A DNA stretch of 59,526 nucleotides, taken from Thermoplasmata archaeon. Its GTDB lineage: Archaea > Thermoplasmatota > E2 > JACPAO01 > JAHFTW01. Shown here in pieces: positions 44,785-50,965 of this stretch. A program made the translations under genes and the position numbers. Where the stretch lies: assembly GCA_023269235.1 (NCBI GenBank), contig JAHFTW010000005.1, positions 1 to 59,526 on the forward strand, in the 5' to 3' direction. Within the stretch, counting starts at the first letter, position 1; every line of letters starts with the position of its first letter. The notes below the pieces were generated by a model, which was not told where the DNA came from, ran no database searches, and was given only the letters and a program-made list of their open reading frames with translations.

Positions 44785-46092
44785 TTGTCGAAGAAGAGTC
44801 GTGGTGAGCCGGTGAAATTCAACGACGTCGAGCTTCTCATCACGTGGCACGGGGAGACCCACCGCGTTATGACTACGACCCAAGCTTGGGATGCGTCGAC
44901 GAAGGTCTTCGAAGCCGTCAAGGACGATTTCGAATTTAACCGAATTTCACCGGCGGGTAAGCCTCACGTCCGCGAGTTCACAGGTGAGCAAGGGTTGGCC
45001 TACGATTTCCTTGTTTTTCGCAAGACTCCAGCCATTGCTCGGCAGGCCCGGAAACAGTGGGGCTACACGAGCGACGCTTTCACATCGGAGCGCCCAGACC
45101 GCTACATCCTGGCTGCCCATCGCTTGCGCGCACTGAAGTACGCTAACACGGCGCCTGATTGTCCTGTGAAGCCGCATGGCGACAAGGCCCACGTCTGCCC
45201 AGACCCTAACGCAGTATGCACTGTGAAAGCGCACGGTGAGCCCGGGCACGTGTGCGAAGGCATCGAATTAGTCGAGTCCACCCGTCAGAAAGTACCGAAA
45301 ACGAAGGCCAAGGACGGGAAGCAGGCAGGGGAGGCCCTGGATGGTTCAGCTGATGGCACCGGGCAAGCCGACGAAGACGGTGACGACGAACTGAGTGGTG
45401 GTACGGAGGGACTCGAGAATGGTGGCAATGAGCCTGAAGGTGCTGGCGAAGGAGATGATGGTTCGCCCTCTTTGCTTCTGCAGGAACGCATTGAAGCGGC
45501 AGCGGCCGCGAACCTGGCCTCGGATAACCCCAAGGCGGGCCGTCGTCAACCAAAGGGGGCATCAGACACGGGCATCGGCATCTTGCGTTCGCAGGCAATC
45601 CTCGACCGTCTCACGTACATGTCGGGGGACGCCGTCCTCGTGCACACCATCGAGTTCAACGGCATCACGGACACGCTCGTCATGAAGAACGGGGTTGGCG
45701 ATGACCGTCACCGCATCATGATGACGCGCATGCAAGCGGTGACAGACATGGTGACGGGGGCCTCCTTGCCGCCATCGGCGCCGGTGCCAAGCGCGTACAT
45801 CACGGCCGCCAAGCTTGCCGAGTACTTCGTCGAGGCGGGCCCAGAAGGGGCATCGGCTTCGGACGCGATTCGTGACTTGGGCCCCTGGGATGACGAGGAC
45901 CCGCGCGCGTCGAAGGAGTTCCCTCGCTGGCAAGACTGCTTCAACGACGTCGTCAAGAGTGCCGCCTTCCACAACTTCTGCGGCACAAAAGTCAAAGTGA
46001 AGCCGCAAATGGGACCGGATGAGTTCGGCAGACCAACCGTTCCCGTCCTCAACGCCCACAACGAGACCATCTACGCGGCGGAGGCCGTCTAA
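44785..46092 (+). CDS. Accessory protein of the transposase operon, with tandem zinc knuckles
   Basis: 435 residues from a TTG start directly after the exonuclease stop. The N-terminal domain (1-120) is unassigned. Two identical-pattern zinc knuckles follow at residues 126-138 and 145-157, each C-x4-H-x4-H-x-C (CPVKPHGDKAHVC and CTVKAHGEPGHVC). Residues about 165-225 are a strongly acidic Gly/Glu/Asp linker. A C-terminal domain (about 255-435) contains RSQAILDRLTYMSGDAVLVH and FPRWQDCFNDVVKSAAFHNF. No match recalled. The next gene starts on the base after its stop, so it probably works with the transposase as a DNA-binding or target-selection partner (inferred). Confidence 0.75.
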   Translation: MSKKSRGEPVKFNDVELLITWHGETHRVMTTTQAWDASTKVFEAVKDDFEFNRISPAGKPHVREFTGEQGLAYDFLVFRKTPAIARQARKQWGYTSDAFTSERPDRYILAAHRLRALKYANTAPDCPVKPHGDKAHVCPDPNAVCTVKAHGEPGHVCEGIELVESTRQKVPKTKAKDGKQAGEALDGSADGTGQADEDGDDELSGGTEGLENGGNEPEGAGEGDDGSPSLLLQERIEAAAAANLASDNPKAGRRQPKGASDTGIGILRSQAILDRLTYMSGDAVLVHTIEFNGITDTLVMKNGVGDDRHRIMMTRMQAVTDMVTGASLPPSAPVPSAYITAAKLAEYFVEAGPEGASASDAIRDLGPWDDEDPRASKEFPRWQDCFNDVVKSAAFHNFCGTKVKVKPQMGPDEFGRPTVPVLNAHNETIYAAEAV

Positions 46093-47466
46093 ATGCCTCG
46101 CATTCAACCCAACGTAGTTGGCACGCGCGAGGAGTGGCTCACCCTCGTTAAACGTGTCACGGATGACGCCACTCGACACGGGCACGCGGATGCGGCCAAG
46201 GCCGTCGTCCAGTTTGCGTCCATGAAGTTCAAGCTCCCAGAAGACGCGCGAATCACCGCAGAGAAGCTGGGTAGAACCGCCGTTCGCACCGCGAAGGGCG
46301 CCGATTCCAGCAATACGGCGGCCTGCGAGGAGGAGGAAATGGACCCGAAAAGTTTCTGGAGATACTTCGTGGAGTCCACGCCCAACGGCATGAGCCTGGA
46401 GTTTCGCATCATTTGGCGCCACATCTTCATGTTGGGCATCAACAAGTTTGGCTTGAAGCATCGCGGCTACATCGTCGCCATTGACGAACACCTCGCCGCC
46501 GTCTGGGGCAAGGCCCGCAAATCGAAGAAGACGCGCGACGGCATGACGGTGTGGGAGGTCCGTGCCGAGGATGCCAAGTTGACGGAGGTCGGAATGTTGG
46601 CTACTCGGGGTAAGGATGGCAAGTGCGGTCTCATGTTCGAGTTCATGGTCGCGTACTTCCCCGAGAGCGGCGTCGTTTTGCCGATGGAGGTGTTCTTGAC
46701 GTCCAGGGACGGCGACCTCCTCGTGGACGAGATGCGCGTGCCTGGTCTAGCCAAGGGGCCCATCATCCAGCGTCACATCGACGTGTTGGAGGCGTTTTAC
46801 CCGGTGCCGATGGTGATTCTCTTCGACAAGGGGTACTACGCGCACGCGAACTACGCGTACGTCTCAGCCTACTGTTCTCGCCACCCTCGCTGTTACTACT
46901 TGACGCCCGCCAAGAACGACGGCAAGGGCATCATCAAGGATGCGCACGGAGAAATGGTGGCCACCATTGAAGAGTTCGTGAAGGCCCGCAAGGACGGGGC
47001 GAAGCCTTTGTCACGCAAGTCGAAGGTGAAGTACCTCATCGCGCAGAGACCAATCCCGGGCTTCCCAGACGTTGTCCGGACGCTCATCGTTTTCCTGCGC
47101 CCCAAAGTGAAGGGCGAGGACTTGCCTGAGGGCGCGTTGGATTACTCGGAGGATTACTTCGCGTTCGGGTTCTACACGAATGCTCGTTACCCTGAGCCCC
47201 ACATCGAAGTGTGGGAACGCTTATATACTTGGAGATGGAGCGCGGAGAACTATTTCCTGAAGCGCGTGCAACAGTTTAGCAACGGGCGCGCCCACCTCAT
47301 TGCGCGCCGCATGTTCATCTTCATGCTCGGCCTCTTCATCATGGCCGTGTTTGCTCTAGCGCGCGGTTGGTTCAACGCCGTCTACGACGAGAAACGATTG
47401 AAACGCAACGGGTTCCTGCTCCCGACGTGGCTTCGCGGGTTCATGAAGGCCCTTCCTGACCGTTAG
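46093..47466 (+). CDS. DDE transposase-like protein (IS4/ISH3-type superfamily)
   Basis: 457 residues. The catalytic triad can be placed at D131 (GYIVAIDEHLAAVWG), D245 (VPMVILFDKGYYAHANYAY) and E385 (LYTWRWSAENYFLKRVQQF), the last matching the Y-x-x-R-W-x-x-E signature of IS4-like transposases. The N-terminal 90 residues may bind the ends. A basic C-terminal tail follows a hydrophobic helix (FIFMLGLFIMAVFALA). It ends 190 bp from the right inverted repeat. Unlike a simple IS, it is translated with an exonuclease and an accessory protein. Intact reading frame with full triad, so probably active. Likely mover of the 29-kb island. Confidence 0.82.
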   Translation: MPRIQPNVVGTREEWLTLVKRVTDDATRHGHADAAKAVVQFASMKFKLPEDARITAEKLGRTAVRTAKGADSSNTAACEEEEMDPKSFWRYFVESTPNGMSLEFRIIWRHIFMLGINKFGLKHRGYIVAIDEHLAAVWGKARKSKKTRDGMTVWEVRAEDAKLTEVGMLATRGKDGKCGLMFEFMVAYFPESGVVLPMEVFLTSRDGDLLVDEMRVPGLAKGPIIQRHIDVLEAFYPVPMVILFDKGYYAHANYAYVSAYCSRHPRCYYLTPAKNDGKGIIKDAHGEMVATIEEFVKARKDGAKPLSRKSKVKYLIAQRPIPGFPDVVRTLIVFLRPKVKGEDLPEGALDYSEDYFAFGFYTNARYPEPHIEVWERLYTWRWSAENYFLKRVQQFSNGRAHLIARRMFIFMLGLFIMAVFALARGWFNAVYDEKRLKRNGFLLPTWLRGFMKALPDR

Positions 47467-47617
47467 GCTCCAAGTGAGCCGCTGAGATTCTTCTTTTTCC
47501 CCAGCGTGAGCCGGGTTGGGCGTCGGCTTGGGCTCCACTTTTTTCGTTTTGGACGGCTCATCGTCGCCGTCGCAGGCGGTTTCACCGTTCGTTTCTGTGC
47601 TCCGTTGTACGTTTCCG

Positions 47618-47676
47618 AGATTCGAACCCCCTGCGTAGAACGCGTGTGGGGGTTCGAATGCCGGAAGTGTGAGTGG
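47618..47676. repeat. Right island end: subterminal palindrome, inverted repeat, target duplication
   Basis: A 12-bp inverted repeat (ATTCGAACCCCC at 47620-47631, its complement at 47648-47659) directly abuts the terminal repeat TGCCGGAAGTGTG at 47659-47671, followed by AGTGG at 47672-47676. Two bases further on is the 3' end of tRNA-Lys. TTCGAACCCC-type sites also occur just inside the left end, which fits transposase-binding sites. Confidence 0.75.
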
Positions 47677-47678
47677 AG

Positions 47679-47753
47679 CGGGTGATGAGGGATTCGAACC
47701 CCCGACCAGCGGATTAAAAGTCCGCTGCCATAACCGAGCTAGGCCAATCACCC
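47679..47753 (-). tRNA. tRNA-Lys (anticodon TTT)
   Basis: A complete cloverleaf on the minus strand: acceptor GGGTGAT/ATCACCC, anticodon loop CTTTTAA (anticodon TTT) on stem GCGGA/TCCGC, T-arm with TTCGAAT, discriminator G. CCA not encoded. The island ends 7 bp beyond its 3' end, and a 21-bp copy of its 3' end and flank lies at 18194-18214 on the far side of the island. No intron. Confidence 0.92.
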
Positions 47754-47845
47754 AAGGGGACTGGGCGCCGCGACTTTCCCGTCGTACAAAAGGGGACCGG
47801 AGCCTCGACCGGCGTGCGTTTCTACCGCGCCACCGATGGCGTGGC

Positions 47846-47983
47846 ATGCGTGTCAAGGCGACCGGACCGAACCGAGGGGGCTGGCGGACCTGCACCCGTG
47901 GACACAAGTTCCGAGGCGCGCCGCCCTGCCCGGCCTGCTGGCCCGGGAAACGCCGGGGCAGTTCGGCCGCGCCGAACCGATGA
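47846..47983 (+). CDS. Small zinc-ribbon protein (putative)
   Basis: 45 residues containing TCTRGHKFRGAPPCPACWPG: one Cys, then GH and F, then CPACWPG, a plausible single zinc site like those in small archaeal zinc-finger proteins. It lies 26 bp upstream of the aEF-1 beta gene on the same strand, a place where archaea often have a small zinc-finger gene. Short length and high GC make a chance frame possible. Confidence 0.45.
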   Translation: MRVKATGPNRGGWRTCTRGHKFRGAPPCPACWPGKRRGSSAAPNR

Positions 47984-48009
47984 AATAGCGGCCCCGAGTC
48001 GCGCAGCCC

Positions 48010-48300
48010 ATGTCCGAGAAGAAGGCCGGCCAGATTCTCCTGAAGTACCGCGTCATGCCCGAGGGCCTCGAGGTCGACCTCGCGCAGCTGGAGAAGGCCA
48101 TCGCGGCCAAGCTCCTCACGACGGGCGTTGCCCGCCTCTCCAAGGCCGAGGCCAAGCCGTTCGCGTTCGGCATGAAGGCGCTCAACTGCTCCATCATCGT
48201 CGAGGACGCCGACGGCAACAACGACAAGGTCGAGGCTGCCCTGCAGAGCGTCCCCCACGCCCAGGGCGTCGAGTTCGTCGAAGCCGGCCGTCTGATGTGA
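48010..48300 (+). CDS. ef1b: Translation elongation factor 1 beta
   Basis: The 96-residue archaeal nucleotide-exchange factor for aEF-1 alpha. The product has the family pattern: QILLKYRVMPEGLEVDLAQL, then AKPFAFGMKALNCSIIVEDA and a closing GVEFVEAGRLM. In archaea it is a single alpha-beta sandwich domain of about 90 residues, as here. Starts the backbone region right of tRNA-Lys and returns to high-GC coding. Confidence 0.93.
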   Translation: MSEKKAGQILLKYRVMPEGLEVDLAQLEKAIAAKLLTTGVARLSKAEAKPFAFGMKALNCSIIVEDADGNNDKVEAALQSVPHAQGVEFVEAGRLM

Positions 48301-48320
48301 AGCGGCCCCCGCCCTCGTCG

Positions 48321-48875
48321 TCACCATAGATCCGATTTCGTCACGACCCCGACGAGGCGTCCCTGCCGCACGACGAGGACCGCGTCGTGGTCGCGCAGCA
48401 GCTCCACCAGGACGCGGCGGGGTGTCGCGGCGTCCACAGTCGGGAAGCTCGCCCCCATCAGCTCGCGCACGGGCCGGCGTCGCAACGCTTCGAGCGTCTG
48501 GCCTTGCTCGAGCTGTTCGAGGACGTGGCGCTCCGCGATGGAGCCGACGGGCGTGCCGTCGTCCACGACGGGCAGTTGCGAGTAGCCGCCGCGCTTCATG
48601 CGTTCCAGGACCCCCCCCACCTTCTCGCCGGGACTGGCGGCCACCGGCTGCGGCCGCATGAGGGCCGCCGCGTCGGCGTCGTCGCCGCGCTCGCGCTCCT
48701 CCAGGGCGGTCACCAGGAGGCGCACGGTCTCGTAGCTCGGGTTGAGCCGGCCGCGCTCCAGCTTGGCGACGAGGCTTTGCGACACGCGCGCGGCGCCGGC
48801 GAGCTGTGCCTGCGTGAGCCCTGCGACGGCGCGGCGGCGGCGCAGCTGGATGGCCAGGTCGGGCAGCGGGAGCAT
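48321..48875 (-). CDS. HTH-CBS transcriptional regulator
   Basis: 184 residues from the ATG at 48875. An N-terminal Xre-type helix-turn-helix (AVAGLTQAQLAGAARVSQSL, VAKLERGRLNPSYETVRLL) is followed by two CBS domains (about 75-130, VGGVLERMKRGGYSQLPVVD; about 135-184, VLVELLRDHDAVLVVRQGRL ending VVTKSDLW). CBS pairs bind adenosyl ligands such as ATP, AMP or S-adenosylmethionine. The gene diverges from metK and shares its promoter, with an 8-bp inverted repeat around the TATA region, so S-adenosylmethionine-responsive control is an attractive idea. Inferred, not shown. Confidence 0.85.
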   Translation of the reverse strand: MLPLPDLAIQLRRRRAVAGLTQAQLAGAARVSQSLVAKLERGRLNPSYETVRLLVTALEERERGDDADAAALMRPQPVAASPGEKVGGVLERMKRGGYSQLPVVDDGTPVGSIAERHVLEQLEQGQTLEALRRRPVRELMGASFPTVDAATPRRVLVELLRDHDAVLVVRQGRLVGVVTKSDLW

Positions 48876-48928
48876 GAAGTGCCATTTACGGGGAAGATTT
48901 ATTCTTTTAGGAATGATTGCGGCACTTC
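48876..48928. promoter_or_regulatory. Shared divergent promoter of the CBS-HTH gene and metK with symmetric operator
   Basis: GAAGTGCC at 48876-48883 and its exact reverse complement GGCACTTC at 48921-48928 lie symmetrically, 37 bp apart, around the AT-rich GATTTATTCTTTTA at 48896-48909, the only TATA-like sequence between the two genes. Both arms fall near the expected transcription start sites, where an archaeal repressor would block polymerase. Confidence 0.6.
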
Positions 48929-48961
48929 CGCCCAAATAGGCCCTGCCGTCGAACCGCCCCT

Positions 48962-50161
48962 GTGGCGCGCGTTGCCAAGAAAGGCCCTTCCCGGCAGTCC
49001 GGCCCCTCGGGGTCCTTCGTCTTCTCCAGCGAATCGGTGACCGAAGGCCACCCGGATAAGCTGGCGGACCGCATTAGCGACTCCATCCTGGACGCGTACC
49101 TGCGCAAGGACCCGTACGCCCGCGTCGCCTGCGAGTCGCTCGTCGCCACCGAGTTCATCGTCCTCGCGGGCGAGATCACCGCCGCCTCCGGCGTCGTCGT
49201 GGACCACGAGAAGGTCGCGCGGCAGGCCATCCAGGAGATTGGCTACGACTCGGCGGCCACCGGCATCGGCTGGAAGTCCGCCCAGTTCGCGTCCCGCATC
49301 GTTGCCCAGTCCGCCGACATCGCGCAGGGCGTCGGCAAAAGCCGCAAGGCGAAGAAGGTCGGCGCCGGCGACCAGGGCCTCATGTTCGGCTACGCCGAGT
49401 CCAACCAGGACCACGCCAAGGCGCCCGACTACATGCCGACCCCCATCAGCCTCGCGCACGGCCTGACGCGCCGCCTCTCCGAGCTGCGCCGCTCCAAGAA
49501 GCTCTCCTACCTCCGCCCCGACGGCAAGTCGCAGGTCTCGGTGCGCTACGAGGGTGGCCGCCCCGTCGCCGTGGACGCCGTCGTCGTCGCTGCGCAGCAC
49601 AAGCCCGAGATGAACGACGCCCAGGACGCCCTGCACGCCGACATCAAGGAGCACGTCATCGAGGAGGTCGTGCCCGCCGAGTGGCTCCACAAGGGCACAA
49701 AATTCTTCATCAACCACACGGGGAAATTCGAGACCGGCGGCCCTGCCGGCGACTGCGGCCTCACCGGGCGCAAGATCATCGTGGACACCTACGGCGGCTG
49801 GATCCCGCACGGCGGCGGCGCGTTCTCGGGCAAGGACCCGACGAAGGTGGACCGCAGCGGGGCTTACTACGCGCGCTTCGCCGCCAAGACCCTCGTCGCC
49901 GACGGCGTAGCCGAGCGGCTCCAGATCCAGGTCGCCTACTCCATCGGCGAACCCGAGCCGGTCTCCATCGGCGTCAACACCTTCGGCACGGGCGCCCTCT
50001 CCGACGCCGCCATCGAGAAGCGTCTGCGCAAGGAATTCGACTTCAGCCCGGGCGGCATCATCGAGGAGCTCGGCCTGCGCGCCCCGCTCTACACACCCGT
50101 CACGTCGTACGGCCACTTCGGCCGCACGGACCTTGACCTCCCGTGGGAACGGTTGCGCTGA
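48962..50161 (+). CDS. metK: Methionine adenosyltransferase, bacterial type
   Basis: 399 residues from the GTG at 48962. Makes S-adenosylmethionine from ATP and methionine. Signature blocks: SSESVTEGHPDKLADRISDS at the N-terminus, GAGDQGLMFGYA in the middle, INHTGKFETGGPAGDCGLTG, and the P-loop GGGAFSGKDPTKVDRSGAYY. The C-terminus TSYGHFGRTDLDLPWERL is the usual bacterial ending. Most archaea use a distinct enzyme (archaeal MAT), so this gene was probably acquired from bacteria at some time. Its last 14 codons are duplicated 160 bp downstream. Confidence 0.95.
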   Translation: MARVAKKGPSRQSGPSGSFVFSSESVTEGHPDKLADRISDSILDAYLRKDPYARVACESLVATEFIVLAGEITAASGVVVDHEKVARQAIQEIGYDSAATGIGWKSAQFASRIVAQSADIAQGVGKSRKAKKVGAGDQGLMFGYAESNQDHAKAPDYMPTPISLAHGLTRRLSELRRSKKLSYLRPDGKSQVSVRYEGGRPVAVDAVVVAAQHKPEMNDAQDALHADIKEHVIEEVVPAEWLHKGTKFFINHTGKFETGGPAGDCGLTGRKIIVDTYGGWIPHGGGAFSGKDPTKVDRSGAYYARFAAKTLVADGVAERLQIQVAYSIGEPEPVSIGVNTFGTGALSDAAIEKRLRKEFDFSPGGIIEELGLRAPLYTPVTSYGHFGRTDLDLPWERLR

Positions 50162-50279
50162 AGCGCGCAAGGGGGTCCGGGGGACCGCAGGTCACCCGGC
50201 GGGGGGTCAGGCGCGGGGGCAGAGCCCCCCGCAGGGTGGCCGAAGGCCGCCCGCCAGTTCGAAGGGCGCAGCCCTCGTC

Positions 50280-50321
50280 GGCCGCACGGACCTCAACCTC
50301 CCGTGGGAGCGGCTCCGCTAA
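50280..50321 (+). repeat. Displaced second copy of the metK 3' end
   Basis: The final 42 nt of metK (50120-50161) recur at 50280-50321 with 36 of 42 bases identical, encoding GRTDLNLPWERLR and a stop. Most differences are silent. The 118 bp between them are GC-rich palindromes with no gene. Looks like a gene-end duplication, as left by an element that inserted at the 3' end. Confidence 0.75.
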
Positions 50322-50347
50322 GACGAAGGCCGGACCCGACGAGGCGG

Positions 50348-50965
50348 CTAGACCGCCTTGATGGAAGCGACGCGCTCGATGAAGCCCTTCTGCTCGCAGT
50401 TCGGGCAGGCGCGGAACTTGACCTGGTGCAGCGGCGTGCCCTCGAACGTGCCGATGGCGAACTCCTCGCTGCAGTTCGTGCAGCGGTAGTCCAGCTCGCG
50501 GATGCTGCCGGCGGGGACGTAGGCCTCCACCGGGGGCGTGTCGGGGCCGGGCAGCTTGCTGTAGACGCCGCAGACGGGACAGCTGAACGCGGACTTCTTG
50601 TGCTCGCGCCAGCGAATGGAGCCGAAGCGGAACACGTTCATGCAGTCCGGGCACTGCAAGAGGCTGCGTTCGAGTTGGCGCAGCTCCTCGAGCTCCATCA
50701 TGTGGCGCTTGCGGCTGAAGAGCAGCAGGATGGCCAGGATGAGGAGGATGGCGTACGCGGGGAAGACGCCGAGCCACTTCAGCTTCGAGTCCACGAACGC
50801 GATGTCCACGATGGACATCACCAGGACGGTGATGGCCAGGATGATGATGATGATGTAGGCGGTGCGGCGGCGGCGCACGTTCGCGCGCAGCTGGCGGTAG
50901 CGCTCCAGGCGGGCGCCCAGCTCCTCCGGGTTGGCAGGCGCGGGGGCGTCGCTCAGAGGGCCCAC
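50348..50965 (-). CDS. Membrane protein with two zinc ribbons
   Basis: About 205 residues from a GTG at 50965, which overlaps the upstream stop and has GGAGG before it. Two adjacent transmembrane helices at about 30-75 (AYIIIIILAITVLVMSIVDI and AILLILAILLLFSR) are followed by a cytoplasmic part with two zinc ribbons: CPDC/CPVC (about 104-134) and CTNC/CPNC (about 163-190). No enzymatic motif. Overlaps the secreted repeat-protein gene, so co-expressed. Function unknown. Confidence 0.78.
   Translation of the reverse strand: MGPLSDAPAPANPEELGARLERYRQLRANVRRRRTAYIIIIILAITVLVMSIVDIAFVDSKLKWLGVFPAYAILLILAILLLFSRKRHMMELEELRQLERSLLQCPDCMNVFRFGSIRWREHKKSAFSCPVCGVYSKLPGPDTPPVEAYVPAGSIRELDYRCTNCSEEFAIGTFEGTPLHQVKFRACPNCEQKGFIERVASIKAV

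Larger units (their letters stand above)
18404..47671. mobile_element. 29.3-kb cargo transposon / defence island next to tRNA-Lys
   Basis: Bounded by 13-bp inverted repeats and a 5-bp duplication. Visibly lower in GC than both flanks, with different codon choice. It carries a restriction-modification pair, a TIR/ATPase cluster, an RNase HII/ABC-3C system, many secreted proteins and, at the right end, a DDE transposase operon. Removing it and one AGTGG rejoins repeat unit B to tRNA-Lys in the same order as the intact copy at 18165-18214. No tyrosine or serine integrase, replication gene or conjugation gene was seen. A tRNA-targeted integrase event using the 21-bp direct repeats (18194-18214, 47677-47697) is the alternative boundary model. 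Confidence 0.75.

Noticed and set aside
18404-47671. CRISPR array or Cas genes in the island
   Set aside because: No regular repeat-spacer pattern and no Cas motif. The short repeats at the ends are irregularly spaced.
18194-47697. Integrase-type island boundaries at the 21-bp tRNA-Lys direct repeats
   Set aside because: Kept as an alternative only. No tyrosine or serine integrase was found, while inverted ends and target duplication lie inside these repeats and explain the junctions better.
47356-48885. 509-codon minus-strand frame across tRNA-Lys
   Set aside because: It runs through the tRNA, the island end and the aEF-1 beta gene, so it is a chance frame.
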